64,000 nucleotides of DNA from Uropetala carovei (Eukaryota; Arthropoda; Insecta; Odonata; Petaluridae): NCBI GenBank assembly GCA_036926305.1, contig JAXCHB010000005.1, positions 2,933,001 to 2,997,000 of the forward strand, given 5' to 3'. Shown one piece after another: positions 1-13,521 of the stretch (position 1 is the first letter of the stretch; every line of letters begins with the position of its first letter). The translations under genes and the position numbers were made by a program. The notes under the pieces were generated by a model, which was not told where the DNA came from, ran no database searches, and saw only the letters and a list, made by a program, of their open reading frames with translations.

Positions 1-2640
1 ATATTTAATGATATATGTATTTAATTAAGCATTATTCGTCCTGGCCATAGTTGGCAGACATCGGAAATTAGCTCATTGCAATAAAAATGCGCTGTCGAAA
101 ATCTTTATTATTATGGAAGGCAGTAACTGCGGAAAATGCATGCGCTGTAGTCGGGTGAATAAGATATATTTTGACGATCCATACAAGCTTCCAGTTGGCG
201 CATTGAATCATTCATACAACTAAAAAAAAACTCCTTTAGTGAATTTAATCACGTGGGTAATGTTCCTCGATTCAACTGCATCGAATCATCATTTTTATAA
301 ATTGTTCGATTAGATAAATCTCATATACATATACGATTCTATAGTATATTCATGACGAAGATATTCCAAACTCAGGAAACAAAATATTTTGGTGATAAAA
401 TTCTCCTATCTGATGGGTTAAAACCATGTTGAAAATGTTTTAAAGTCAGTAAAGAGACACTGCAGTAATCAATTTAGAATCGCAATTAATGTTGTATTTA
501 GTTTCATTATTCTATCGATGAAAGTACATTTTCTTAGCTTTTTTCGCTTTAGCAGTTCACAACACCTGTAACCTTACTGTTGTTGTAAAGAGAGATCGTA
601 ATAAATTTTATTTAGCTTATTTCAACTGATGGATGGTGATTTGAAACATTCCTGTCGGTATTTCCCTGCGCCTTAACTTTTCGACAATTGCTGCCGTGAC
701 TGATATTGAGGAATAGTAAAATTATCGGTACTATCCTGTTTTGGCCTCGCAAATATTTTGCATGGTAAATATTTATTGTTGAGAGACTTATGGGATCGCT
801 ATGTAAATATTACAAGTAACCGAGGATATTTTGAAAATTCAGATGTCGTACACGGTCTGTCATTATAACTAATTTTCTTTTGTATTTTATATTTTAAAAA
901 ATAAAATGTTTTTCATTGCATTTATTTTTCCCTATCCACCAATTACAACAATAGAGCGCATATTGGAAGAATACCAATAAAATTTAACACTGAAAAATAT
1001 TTTCGGGGCCAAAACAGGATAGTACCAAATTTTCTATTAAAATAAAAGTTTCAGCTGGAAACATTTTTCTAGAGATATTTTTGTCACTAGTCATCTTTGC
1101 ATTTATTACAGTTTACCTAATCAAAAGCGCGGAACTGCTTGGGATATGAACCCCATTCTGACCTCTCGCGTTCCGCAGATCATATCTCTTATTTTTTTTC
1201 CGCCGGCCTACATACTTTTCAGATGATCGCGACACTACCGTTTTTTCTAGTGACGTTTTATGAATCTCATTAAGCGGCGTTTTTTTTAACCTTACCTTTC
1301 CGCTTATTTTAGTCAGAAAAGGTTTCGAAATGTATTTGGGTTATGCATACCTACTGTCACATGGGCAATGTATTATTGCATAAAATTTGATAACGGGAGA
1401 GGAAATGATTTAAAAACGTACAAAAATATTTCAAAAGTTTTTTCACCATGGTAAATGTTTATATAATGCGGGAAAAAGACGATTTACACAGTTGTTTTAC
1501 GTTGAGTAATTCTGAAAGAACAGGATATATTTAGACTGACGACAGTTGCGGTGTGTACTAAACATCTATAAAAGGTTGTATGGTTATTCAGTCCAAAAGC
1601 GAGGTAATTATTTTCCATTGAAAGTATTTTGTATTTTCTGCGAAATTCGTGCCATTAATTCCATTAGCTCGTTAAATTTTATGCTGAGAAAAATATGTCG
1701 AACTTGAAAATAATATTTCGTCGATTTATTCGTTAATATAATCTGCTCGGTCAAGTATATTTTATATTTTCAGCAGAAAGCGATGCCGCGGTTCGGCAGT
1801 ACGTGAGATAGCGATGATAATTGAATTTCTCGTTATTTAAAGAGGGGAAAGCAACACCTTTTCTTAAATAAGCGATTTTTTTAAGCGGATGCAAATTATT
1901 TCAACGAATTTGTTTGCATCTATGTACGTACCAGCCGAGTTTGTGTATAAAAAAAATAAATTCGGCTTTTAAATTCGCAGCAATTTTACGGCGTTGGTCC
2001 ACTCACGAGCGTATAAAACTTAATATACAAATTATCTAATATACAAGTTGTTTAATATACAAATTGTTTAATAAAATCATCTGGTAGGAATGAATGGAAA
2101 AAATCGCTGCTATTTGGAATTGCGTTAAAACTAATGCATTTCGGAATATAACAACATCCGTGTAGACACGTCAACTTCGCATTTTCCCGCAAAGAATCCA
2201 ACCTAATTTTTTTTTAGAACTACCGCGACACAAAAAAATGAGCGATCCTGTTTAGCATGTCAAACGAGGTGTTCTCAACCCCCCCATCGTTCCTATCTCC
2301 CGCGTAAATCCCCCGCCGTCAGACTCGACATAGTCGGTCGTTAATACAACTTTCTTAATCCGCTTTCCTTCCCAAAGCCTTTCTCTCAGACGCCGGCCCA
2401 TCCATCATAGTAATTCGGAGGGGGGGGGCTCAAGGTTTCCTATATATTTTTTTTTCGTCACCACAAGTTCAAAGTTCCACTTTTTTACATTATTTCTTTT
2501 AATAAACACCAGTCGAGTCGCATTTGTACGAGACACCTGGTTATTTCATTTTATTTTTTTTTTAAACCGTCGGCTCGACTTTTTTTTAGTTTACTTTTAG
2601 GGCCTTCGGATAGTTTAAACCCACGGATTTCTAATATTAA
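1..2640. other. intergenic AT-rich DNA, no gene seen
   Basis: All frames are broken by frequent stops and no family motif is visible. The only internal structure noted is a 16-bp unit (TAATATACAAATTATC-like) repeated three times at 2021, 2037 and 2053. Confidence 0.6.
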
Positions 2641-2649
2641 AGAAAAATG

Positions 2650-3360
2650 CAGTTATATTTTCTCCCTTAATATCCCGCTTCCTCCTCTTTCTTTCTGTAC
2701 CTCCCTTTTTTCTTCTGGAAAGAAGCCGAATGAGCTCATCCTCTGACTCACGTAATCTCTGTTGTGCTCAGCCACGGGGCATACACTATTCCCATCCTTC
2801 TCAGCATACAAATTCCCTCGCCTCATCCCATCACAAATTCCTACCTCTCTCTCTCTTTCTCCTTTTCCCCCTCCCTCCCTCCTTCCTCACTCCTTGTTTT
2901 CCTCACCGCCGATCTGACATTCTCTCCGAACCCATTTGCGATTCGCCACTCGCTTCTCCTCCCTTTTCTCCTCCTCCTCTTCCTCTCTTTTCCTCTCCTC
3001 TCATCGCTATAGCGCATGTTGTACGCGTGTGCACTCCCCCTCCCCCCCTCTCTCTTTCTCCTTCCCCCTTCATATTTTCATCCTCCCTCCCTTCTAAGTT
3101 TCCTCTGCCAAGTACACCTCTTCAGTGATTCATCCTCCCAACACCTCAACCACCCACTCAGGAGAGAGATTTTTCTCCTCCCTCCCTCTCTCCCTTGCAC
3201 TGTCATATGCATGTTTGTATACAGGGGGCGTGCTTACCTCACGTTGCCCTCAGGTGGCTTCGGACCTTTCGGATGCGAAAAATGCAAGGTTTTTTTTTAA
3301 TCGATGAATCGATTCGAAAGATTCTTTTTTTTTCTTTCTTTCTCTCTCTCTCTCTTTCGG
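2650..3360. repeat. pyrimidine-rich (CT) low-complexity tract
   Basis: The plus strand is dominated by C and T, with CTCTCT, CCTCC and CCCTCC runs, ending in a CT microsatellite at about 3338-3356. Open frames across it exist because TAA/TAG/TGA are rare in pyrimidine tracts; they encode only S/P/L-rich low complexity. Confidence 0.7.
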
Positions 3361-3443
3361 AGAACAGAAGTTCAATGTCGGCTTCCGAAAATCCGTTTCG
3401 GTCGGATGGGAAAAGTGTTAACTCCCAATAGGAGGGAAATTGG

Positions 3444-4641
3444 TACAGTAATACCTCGATTAACGAAGTAGATGCGCTCCGTGAGGTCACTTCGTTATCA
3501 GAAACTTCGTTAATAGGGGTAGAAGTAACATAGGAGGCATAGCGATGAGTTCCAAGACTTCAGGGAAGGGAGAATACAGTGAAATATCATTAAGTACTAA
3601 CAAAAGTAATATAAAATGCGCCTAAAACGTGAAGTATGATAAATAGTTTTTGAGTAAATTAAATTAGGTAATAAAGTAATAGGTCCTACTGAAGTCCGGC
3701 TTGCATTCTGCAAGGAATTTTAAAATTTGGTGTTTTTTACATTTTCGGACTTTTTCTCTCGGTTGTGACAAAAAACCTATCGCCTATGAAGTGCCTCATC
3801 ATTTTTATCCTCGTTTGTTGCAATAATGGGGTCAAACAGGCTCTAAAAATTACAATATCAGATTTTTCCCATTGGTTGTTACGGAAAACCATTAATCATA
3901 CCAAATTTCAAGTCTCTAGCTCGTCAAGAAGTGACATAACTTTCATCCTCGTATGGGGCAACAATGGAGCAATACAGCCCTTAAAAAACGGAATTTTTAC
4001 AATTTCGGATTTTTCCTTCGGTTGTGACTAAAAGCCTACATTCGTGCCAAATTTCAAGTCTCTTATCTAATCTAAAAGAGCCTTATATTTTTTATCCTAG
4101 TATGGGGCAAAACAGCCCCAAAATATTGGAAGTTACAATATCGGATTTTTTTGCAATGGTCGTAGCTTACTATTAATGGCATTATGATATATCCCTCTGA
4201 TTCCCATTAAAAGCTTACCCATATATAAGCATTGAGCTCGTTGCCATGGCAGTCGATTGTTGAGACCCAGAAAAATTGACACTTTTTTTTCGATAAAAAC
4301 TCAATGCTATATCCTCCTATGTAAGAAGCAGTTATATATATTATAGATGTAAGAAGCGTCAATGTGTTATAGATGCGGCGGTGAGAGTCGAGGTGGCAGG
4401 ATATAAACGGGGAGCAGGCCGGTTAGCATCATCCGTAGCTATCTAGCTGCTATTTCAAATCGAATGTCTCGATACACGCTTCTGGGCCATTTGTACGACG
4501 CCAAAATTTCCCTCTTTTTAATCGCTTTGTAGGAAGTTTTTGAATTATATTAATAATGTTTCGATTTTTTGCAAAAATATTGCCGACTTCGTTATAAAGG
4601 AGCTTCGTTCTCAGAGGATTCGTTAACCGAGTGTAAAGTTG
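3444..4641. mobile_element. pogo/Tigger-like non-autonomous element with internal tandem repeats
   Basis: The left end reads TACAGTAATACCTCGATTAACG. The right end, reverse complemented, reads ACTTTACACTCGGTTAACG, so the two ends share an inverted TAC(C)TCG.TTAACG core. CTTCGTTA-type motifs recur inside both ends (3490-3515 and 4585-4622). The TACAGT..ACCTCGATTAA pattern is typical of pogo/Tigger-type termini that insert at TA. The interior has four degenerate copies of a roughly 113-147 bp unit anchored on TTACAAT(A/T)TCGGATTTTT, starting near 3746, 3859, 4006 and 4142. No transposase is readable. Confidence 0.55.
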
Positions 4642-7440
4642 CCATCCTCAATGGTAATAGTACCACAGAAAGCTCCGGCGAGTTATGCGGCTTAGATGCG
4701 CATTACGATTTTCTGTTTTTATTTACTCAAAGGATTTATGTGTGTGCTATACGTCATCTTCTTGATGCGAGCCACGAGGTGGGCTCTATAAATCATTTTT
4801 CTTTTAGAGCTTAAATTAGAGTTAAAACTGGAAGCAGGAGTGAATATCGAAATAGCGAGACGGGTGTTTATTTTATTTTTAAATATACGTTCGAGTTGAC
4901 GTACTATTTTATTCCAGTAAACTCGAAAGTTGTATCAATACATCGCTGTGTTCCTTGGAAACACGCTCGAACGTCAATATCTGATTTTCTGCATTTATGC
5001 TTCTAACGAATGTCCTGTAGAGTCATAAACTCGTTCTCTCGCCCTAGAATGATTTCTTTTCGATTTCTATAACATTATTTATTTATTTATCGGTCTTTTA
5101 ATACGAGCGTAATAACAACAACGGAGATATAATACAGGATTCGAACCCATTAACATTGGGACGCTTAGAAGACATTAAAATTACTGTGTATTCGTATTCT
5201 TGATGAAACGTCTGTAATACATATCAGTAATGAATTGTCCATATCTGGACTTAAGGGATATCTGGATATTATGTATATTAATTATGTGTTTTATCTCGAA
5301 AAGTGTTTACTTTACAGCTCTCTCACGATAAAGAATTTTATTTATGAAAGCATCATATTCATCTGAATGAATTTTAAATTAAAATTAAAAGCCAGTATAT
5401 AGTTGTAATTGGACTGATCGTCAAATGGGAGAGCGAATATCGTCAGAGGTATATAAAATACCTTCACCTTGTGAAATACATAGTTTTATCTCCTTCGGTT
5501 TTTGCCGCTGTAAAAGATGATATCCAACAATGGAAAGCCATGTTTATTCGCTCTGGATATCAGTCTGGAAAAATCAATTTCATTGAAATTAAAAATAACT
5601 TTACCTTTGTCTTCTGAAGTGAAATCATAACGTAATGTGAAATTCATATATGATTCCACGTCAGTGATAGTGTTTTAACCACTATCATCTGCTCCCAGCC
5701 ATTCACCTATAAAGGTAGAATACGTGATTTGGATTCGCGATGGGAGAAATGACGTAACGGGTTTCCACGGCAACGCGAAGTTGAAAAAAATATCCTCTTG
5801 TTGTGTGGTAAAAGGAGGGTCGGAGCTCGTTTCTAAATTTAATGAAAACTTTTTCTTTTAAAATCAAAGTAGTAAAATTACTTTCGGTAACGGAAGTGTC
5901 GTTGAACGATTACTATTAACCACCCGGAGATTGAGAGAGTGGATAGTCTCTCAAGTAAAATTGAATGGGAAAACTAGTTCTTACCGACCTTGAAAAATCG
6001 ATAATTTCGATAATCGAATTATCGAAATTTTATTCAACGTTTGGAATTTACAACTCTCGGTATATACTATGAACAATCCGAGAAACTCAAATCCTCGGAG
6101 ACTTGTTCAAAATACATTCGTGGCAAAAATCACTCACGTCGAATGTCTAAAAGAGAAGAAAACTCGAATGAACACGGACAGGCAAAGTTACGGCATGAAC
6201 ATGTTATTTGAAGAAAAAAGTGATTTTACCAGGCAGAGATTCGATTCGCACTACAAATTCTACATATTTTCCCCTCCTGTTCGGACGTTAACATTTCTCG
6301 CTAAGGGGAGAAAAAATAGAAATCTTCAAAGCAGTAGTTTGCGGTTTATACCAACGTATTTATTTACGCATAAACTCTACGGTCGAAAATAAAAAAAAGA
6401 TTTTTGAAATGCTATTTCCTTATGAACCAAGCGTTACAAAAGCCGACCCACTTTATGACCACACAGTTTTCAAATGGTTTATACGTGCGTAGAAAATGAA
6501 TCACACGAGATTGCGTGTCTAAATTTTGGCGGAACTGGATTGGCAGTCGATTGTCCGCCTCGAGGGAGACTTCTCTCCCGTGCTCCCTCTGCGTCGTTGC
6601 TTGCCCCTTTTATCCGTTGAAATGTTTCCGGCGGATCGAGAGCGTACGATACAACACAAGCCTTCAATTGTTTTGCACAACATGAATATACGATGTACAT
6701 GAAAACATACCGATGACTTTAAGTTTATATAAATAATGTAACGTTTTTTCTCTGGATTTATAGACCATTTTTAAAAAAATATTATTATGGATATATACGT
6801 TACAGATTGGCTACTAGCCAAGTGGTAACGCTAAATTAACAATATGTATTCACGAATTTAAATATTGTATCTAAAACCACGAAGCATTCTAAATATATAA
6901 AATATACGTAATAAACATGCGCATTAATCCATATAATATCATTCTTTACAATACGGGAATTTTTTCGCATTAAGTTAAGCAATATAGTCAATTACAAATG
7001 TTACACGCTTTTCTTCAGTCTGTTCTTAAAATAACTTAGATAACAAGGAAAATGTTAAATTAATTACCCCCCTCAAATTGTTCTATTCTAATTTCGTACG
7101 TTTATGTCGAATTTTGATACTATGAAAACTTTTTTATATCTGTACTCTTCTTTCCCATACATTTACGTCACCGGTTACATTGTTTGCACAATGACGAAAG
7201 CTGGGATTGAAAATTGATATTTTATAATCTCTCTATGGAATTATGGCTTATGACTAGAAGCTCTATAATTGGAAGAATTTTATTCCAAATAATGTCGGCC
7301 ATTTTTGAGTAAATCGCCATTTTGTGAAAATCGACCAGGATAAACTGCCCTTCATAGTTGCGCGATATGACTCATTTCAACAAGATTTTTATTTCGAGCG
7401 ATATCTTACAAAAAATGCGAGATTTATTTAACTTCTATTA
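4642..7440. other. intergenic, no gene seen
   Basis: No conserved coding segment is visible. Minor structures are a tRNA-like B-box (minus strand, GGGTTCGAATCC) near 5139-5150, an 8-bp-arm hairpin near 5665-5688 (TGATAGTG / CACTATCA), and a 27-bp palindrome with 12-bp arms at 6003-6029. Confidence 0.5.
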
Positions 7441-7452
7441 AACCGTTTAACC

Positions 7453-7707
7453 CAGGCATGACAAACTCGAAGAAGCATTAGGGCCGCATTAAAGTGATAA
7501 ATGTAATAGAAGCGCCGCATTAGGATTACAGATGTTTAATGTGGGCCAAAATGGGCAAAATAAACTTTACCTAGAGGACTGGTTGCTTGTTTTACTATTA
7601 AAAATGTATAAATATTTATATATAATCTCGAACAATTTAGTTGAGAGAAAAATTAGCGTTCGGGCCGCAGTAGCAGAGAGGAAGGGCCGCCAGTTTGACC
7701 CATATAG
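7453..7707. mobile_element. degraded hAT-type MITE
   Basis: The left end CAGGCATGACAAACTCG is matched by the reverse complement of the right end, CTATATGGGTCAAACTGG. GGGCCGC motifs inside both arms are typical of this arthropod hAT MITE class. No clean 8-bp target duplication remains, so the copy is old. Confidence 0.5.
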
Positions 7708-8001
7708 TCGCGCACACACGACAGAAACAGACGGAAAACACTTTTATCGACTCAGAGACTCTTTAAAAGTGAATATTCATAAAAATATCGAATATCGATG
7801 CATAAAAACCACGTAAAATTTATTCCAGAAAAATCTACTTTTTCTTAACGATATTCACATTCGTGTCTCTAGATTCAATCACACCATCGTTTCTTTACCC
7901 CAAGTGCAGGTTAGTTTATCTCATCCGATCTAACTAAGATACAACTCTTATTGGTTTAACCACGGCGCTTTCTGTAAACGGTTTGCTACCATCTCGTACA
8001 G

Positions 8002-8273
8002 CAGTGTCACACCCAGAAATTTACTTTGGGGCAAAAACCTCAAACTTTACTACGTTATTCTTTGTTTTTTTATATCTATCATTTTAGCTGTGTAATAGAA
8101 CATTTTAATTAATGAACATATAAATTATAATTTGTACCTATTCGATCCTCAATATTCTCAATGTTACAAAAAATGTTTTTATTCAATTTTTTTGCAATAT
8201 AGTGGCTCTGTCTTGGGGAGGGGGAGAGGGTTGTGGGGGGGGGTGTCAAATGCCTTCCCTGGGTGCGGCACTG
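8002..8273. mobile_element. hAT-type MITE, 272 bp
   Basis: The terminal inverted repeats are CAGTGTCACACCCAG and, reverse complemented from the right, CAGTGCCGCACCCAG (13 of 15 identical). The flanking octamers TCGTACAG and TTATATGG differ only by transitions, consistent with a decayed 8-bp duplication. The interior has a G-rich run at about 8215-8244 and no coding capacity. Confidence 0.6.
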
Positions 8274-8647
8274 TTATATGGAAGGTTACACCCCTCACAC
8301 GGCACATATACAGGGTTATATGCGTGATATTCCTAGAGTAACGCAACAGATTCGATTTATGAAATTCATTGTTGATGTTTACTGTTTATGGTTGCTTGCT
8401 CATAAATTGTTTTCCGTTATGTATTTTCTGATAACGGTATAACTTAAGTCATCAGATAAAGTGATTGTAAGTATACATTTACAAATACATTTTTATTATT
8501 TAATAGTATAAATAATTTTTAGCATCGAGAAACATTGATACAAAGATCGAATTTGCAACATAAAACTTAATTATTATACAGAAAACGCTCAACGTAGCAA
8601 GAATTCCAATTTGAATCGAATTTCAAAACAAGATTCTAGAATTATAA

Positions 8648-8825
8648 GATCGGCACAAAAGTTTGAAAAAAAACCAACCCATTTCTGATAAAAAGGCCAG
8701 ACTTCATTTTTTAAAAATGTAGGCGGAGTTCCAATGTGTTGTGTTTGATTGAATTCACCAGCAAGGCTTTATTAGATCCATTCGCAGAATTTCAAATCGG
8801 TTAGATGATGTTGATAATCAACCTC
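8648..8825 (+). repeat. interspersed repeat, copy A (related to 21564-21722)
   Basis: It shares AAGAT..GG(G)CACAA.AGTTTGAAAAAAAACC at the start and TTCGCAGAAT.TC.AATC..TTA near the end with the 21.56-kb copy, in the same orientation and at similar spacing. No coding capacity or terminal structure is evident, so the family is unassigned. Confidence 0.45.
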
Positions 8826-11800
8826 AATATAAATATAGCGGCAAAACTATTGAAATCAAAACTATTGCGTTCGTTAATGGTGATCTACGTCAATGTAAAC
8901 TTATCCACCAAATTTTGAAATCAAAACTTCCATGGAGAAAAGCATCAAGAATGGCACACAGTTTGATATCCCTTCTGTCGCCTTTCACGTCTTTCTCACA
9001 ACGCAAATAGGGTATAAAATCGAATCTCTAGTCCCTCCGCCATTTCTAACCCTCGATGAAATATAAAAATAAAACTTATTTTTGATCCTACCTGTTTTAG
9101 CTATATCAATTTTATAGATAACTTCTTAAGCCGCAAAACTTTGAAGCTCTTATTAGAATCGATGTTGCGTGATTTACTTAAGCTTTTTATGGTTACAAGC
9201 GTTGACTGTATCATTCATCTGATACAAGCCAAAAAGCCGAGCACTGATTCATTTTCCCAGGTCAGCTCAGCAGTCACGAGGCGTTGCCCCTTAAACTCAG
9301 GCAGCTGCGTTAATCGCCAGAACGTGCCGAGATTGCAAACGTCTCTTTTAACTTCTGATAGCCGTCTTGCAAGATCTCCGGTTATTCCAAGCTGTGGAAT
9401 TATCGTAGAAAATATTGTCGTCGGATGAGTTTCATTTAACGAGTTTTCCCCCCCAGCGATGACGTCACCGAATGCCACGGCTAATTGTTTTTTACGGTCT
9501 CACAGCTGCCATTATATCCCATAATTCTGACGTCACGGGCACGGATTGGTTAATGGTGAAAAATTTCTTCGAACGATGAAATCAGTTTAAAATTATATAA
9601 ACGAAGGTCGTTTAAGAAAGGTTTTTGTCATACGGTTAATATGTGGGGGGTAAATTAAATAGGAATCGAAATTATTTCGCAAATCGTGACATTAAACGAA
9701 TTTGATTCACGTGCTGTTTTCATATTCCTTAATTTACACGTCTCTTCAAGGTTTGACACTGATTTATTTAGAGAGAAAACCGCGAATAGTATTGTTTTCT
9801 TTGTTATGTATATCTATATAGCGTTATTTTTCGCTATTGCTGATATTGGCCGATTTACAATGCCTGGGTACTGTTTTGGGGTGACTTAAATGAATTATAT
9901 TTATGAATTCAAGCGGGAGAAACATATCGACTGATAATATGAGCGTCACTCACAGGGCATTGAAAAGGATACAATGTTTCACCTATGTAAAACGTGTATC
10001 TCCTCTGCTGCCACAGGTCGATCGTTAACTTTAACACTTAAATAGGCAAATTTTACCGTTACTATTTTTCGTTAAATTGACGCATAGTTTCTCGGAACGT
10101 GAAATTAATTTGTTGTATTTTTAATATTCTCCCACACTCCCGATTTGAAAAAATATAAGCTCAAGTTCTTTTTATAATAAAAAATCTTTGAATTACCGAA
10201 GAAGAGGGACAATTTGTAGTTGAGATGCGCCTCTAGTTTTTCAACCCTGATTCAAGCCATAAGGTAAGCCCTATAATTCATTTCTGAATATCATCAGCTG
10301 TTATATTTGAATTATCTGATCTTCTTAGTATGGTGGACCGCGAAAATTGCTGCGCTTACCTCAATATATTTTTCGACGTTCACGAGTCTCATAGGTCTTC
10401 CGTTTCTGACCTTTCAACCCACTACAACAAGGATCTTTTTTTCGAGACGGACAGCTTTAGGGTTCACATAGGAAGTTATTCGAGATGTGGCGAAGAATCC
10501 TATCAGGGAAAGCCAATGATGGATTATATTTTAGCGTCACAACTTTGCTGGAAAAGGTTTTCGACCATATTTTTTTTAAGGAATAAGCATGAAATCACCC
10601 GTATTAAATTTCTCCGTTCGCTTACTTTATGGTTTTGCGATCCGCATAAAATGCTCTCGCGGGCCTTATTTTACCCACCCCCTAGCTATGCTTGAATTTC
10701 GTCACGAATGAGACTCTGAAATGGTATCATTAGGGTTATGCAAATGTTATATTACGTAGCTGGCCTGAAAATGCACGCGTAGGCATGTTCTGTTTTTGTG
10801 AAAAATGCGATTCTCGAACCTGGCACGTGTCGCAGTCATGAAATCGAACTGAGAACGGGAATAATTTTTCATTTATCGATGACAACGTTTCTTATTTTTT
10901 TCCCTGCTTCTGCAAAAGGAATTTGCTCTATCTGGTCGTCCTTCTGCATTTCAGTCAAGCGAGGAGGGATTTTTATAAAAATTGCGCTAAACGCAGATTT
11001 TACCGTAAGCGTACGTTTGTTCATCTGATGACATGAAATTTAATGTGTGGTTAAATTGTTCATATGTTTAAGTTCATGAAGCTAAAAACGTCAAAACCGT
11101 TAGCTTTAGCTAATGATGTCTTGGTTAATGTGTCAGTCCTGTAAAGAATATCTATCAAACTACGTTTCTCACAACATTATTCAAAGTTATTTTCAACAAT
11201 ATCAAGTGTAACTTAATTATTAGAAGGAATAAATTCGCACAATTTCCACTTCAGCTGCTGGAAATTTGTTTATTTAAATTATTATTTGAAGCGCTTCGTC
11301 GATTTGTTCACAGCGGCGTTAAATAATTATCACAACGCTTGCGTATTTAATGTTAATTTAAAATATTTTAATGCTACGGCAGTGACAGGAAAATGTATTA
11401 AAATTTTTATTTGTTATTGTTTCCTAATAATAAATACTGATGCATGAAATAATTTAGCGATTAATAAAATTGATCTTGATAGGGTTCATTCACTCATTAA
11501 TGGATACGTATAATGTTTTTAGTAATTTTTTATAAAAATAAATAGAGTCAGGTTCGAAGAAGTATTGGTGCTTTTAGATTAAGTAGATATTGATTGCATT
11601 TGAAGTGGATTTTCAGTTTTTATTGGTGTCATAGAGTTAAAAGCTTATCTTGCGTCAGTAATACTATCTACGGTATTAGAATTTTACTAGTAACGGCAGT
11701 TTTTTTTATTTTTAGTGCCATTATTTCCTACATTTTTTTGCAAAATATCTCATTTCCATCAGCGTCTCAGCCTCTCGAACAATGTCAAATTCCAAGTTAC

Positions 11801-13513
11801 CCGTGAGTTATGCGATATTAGTCTTTGTCTATCTACCTTGACCGTATTGAAAGTTTTAATGAAAAAAAGTCGCCTTTAAAAAACGGTAGCGATGATTGAG
11901 TGGCAAGCAAGAGATAAAGCGTTAAAAATTCTCGTCGTTAAATTTTTTAAATTCATTTAGCACTTTCAATCAAAGGACTATTTCTTTAGAGAAAGTAAAA
12001 CTTTTCTTTGACCGTAAGCTTGTGTTATATTGGCCCAGTAAGCTTCTACCATTACTTGTTATTATAATTATTAGTGGAGGTTAACCACCACCATTCATCA
12101 AATAATACGAATTTCATAAATAAGCGATTAGTGTAGTTAACGCAATTTTAGTCATATCGATCATCCTGTACTAAGAATTTATCAATATATTTTGCATATA
12201 AAAATACCAAACTTCCCAGAAGTCTAAGTCAAAACCATTTCCCAAGCATTTATTTTTTTCTCTCTAGATTTATTATTTCCGCTTCTTCCCAAACATCGGA
12301 ATTTTCCCGCCCAGCTTCCTAGTTTAGAATGAGAGAATTTCAGATCCGGTCATTCAAGATCAGGAATCTGACCATTTTTTCGGTTCACCTGTGGCCAGAT
12401 GACCTAGTACATATGTATTTATATTCTCGTATATATTTATATTCTCGAGGTTTCCCCTCAACGGAGAAACTTTTCATCAAACGACGCGAGGTTTCCGTTT
12501 CTTTATTTCTTGTGTTCGCATTTAAATCTCAAAACCTGCCGACCGTCGGTGATATGCTCCGGTTGGCATGAAATCTTTAGCGATGCTCGCCTCTCTTGCA
12601 AAAAAAATTAAGTCCTGCTATATATTTCCGACCGAATTAAGACAGCGCTGCTGAGGAAAAACTGGATATAAAATATGGAGTCGTCTTAAGTATACACGAG
12701 GTTGTTTGATAGCGTCGCACGGCTTATTGGCTAAGAGTGGTCTAGCTTGTTTTTTTTATCTAGAGAAATATACATGAGGTAAAATTGACAGTTTGTAGCG
12801 CACCTTGAGGACGAAACTTGAACTATGACAACGAAGAAATAATTACTGATTGGTTAAAGTGATTTTCTAAATGGTTGCGTTTATTCAGTGTAGTATTTCT
12901 AAATAAAGGATTTAACGCTATCGTACCCTTTAAATTGGACGCCATATATAGAAATAGATTTTCCGGAAGGTATTTCCCGTTGGGACAAAAGATTTATAAC
13001 GCCATACCTTCGATATGATAAAATTAAATTTATGCCAGAACCTAGTAAGCCGCTGCAGTTATTCACATCTATGGCAGTTGTGGTTTTTGCATGAGTATTT
13101 ATTAGATAATAAATATGTGAATTACGACGGATTCTATCTTCCCGCTTAACCGGCTGTCTGGAGATTAACCGAAATATTTCTGAAAACTTCTTCGCCTTTA
13201 CCAGAGCAGTTACAGCGAAAACACATTGCATAGTAGTTTTTTATTATAACGATAAAATTTATCCATACGTTAGCGTGAATTACACTTATCTGCCCTTCAC
13301 ACATTTTTGCATTGAAAATTACTGCTATATACCTGAATGGTGTCGGTACGTTTTGTTGAATTTCTCCTGATAGGATTGAATGTTATAAAATGACTGATTT
13401 TAATGTGTGAACATTTGGGTTCTGTGGTCAATTTTATTCTACTTTGCACGTTGTCGTACATCGTTGCTTACAGTATAATTTTTTAAATCATCGCTACTCC
13501 AAATCCAAAATGT
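8826..13513. other. intergenic, no gene seen; hAT tail relic at 10.64 kb
   Basis: Frames are short and unrecognisable. At 10639-10680 a CGCATAAAATGCTCTCGCGG segment followed by GGCC..TTTTACCCACCCC resembles the inner right end of the hAT element at 33.5 kb, so a decayed copy probably lies here. Its left end was not found. Confidence 0.5.
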
Positions 13514-13521
13514 AACTCCTT

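Noticed and set aside
5128..5175. tRNA-like B-box GGGTTCGAATCC on the minus strand
   Set aside because: No A-box or cloverleaf arms could be placed around it, so no tRNA gene is called.
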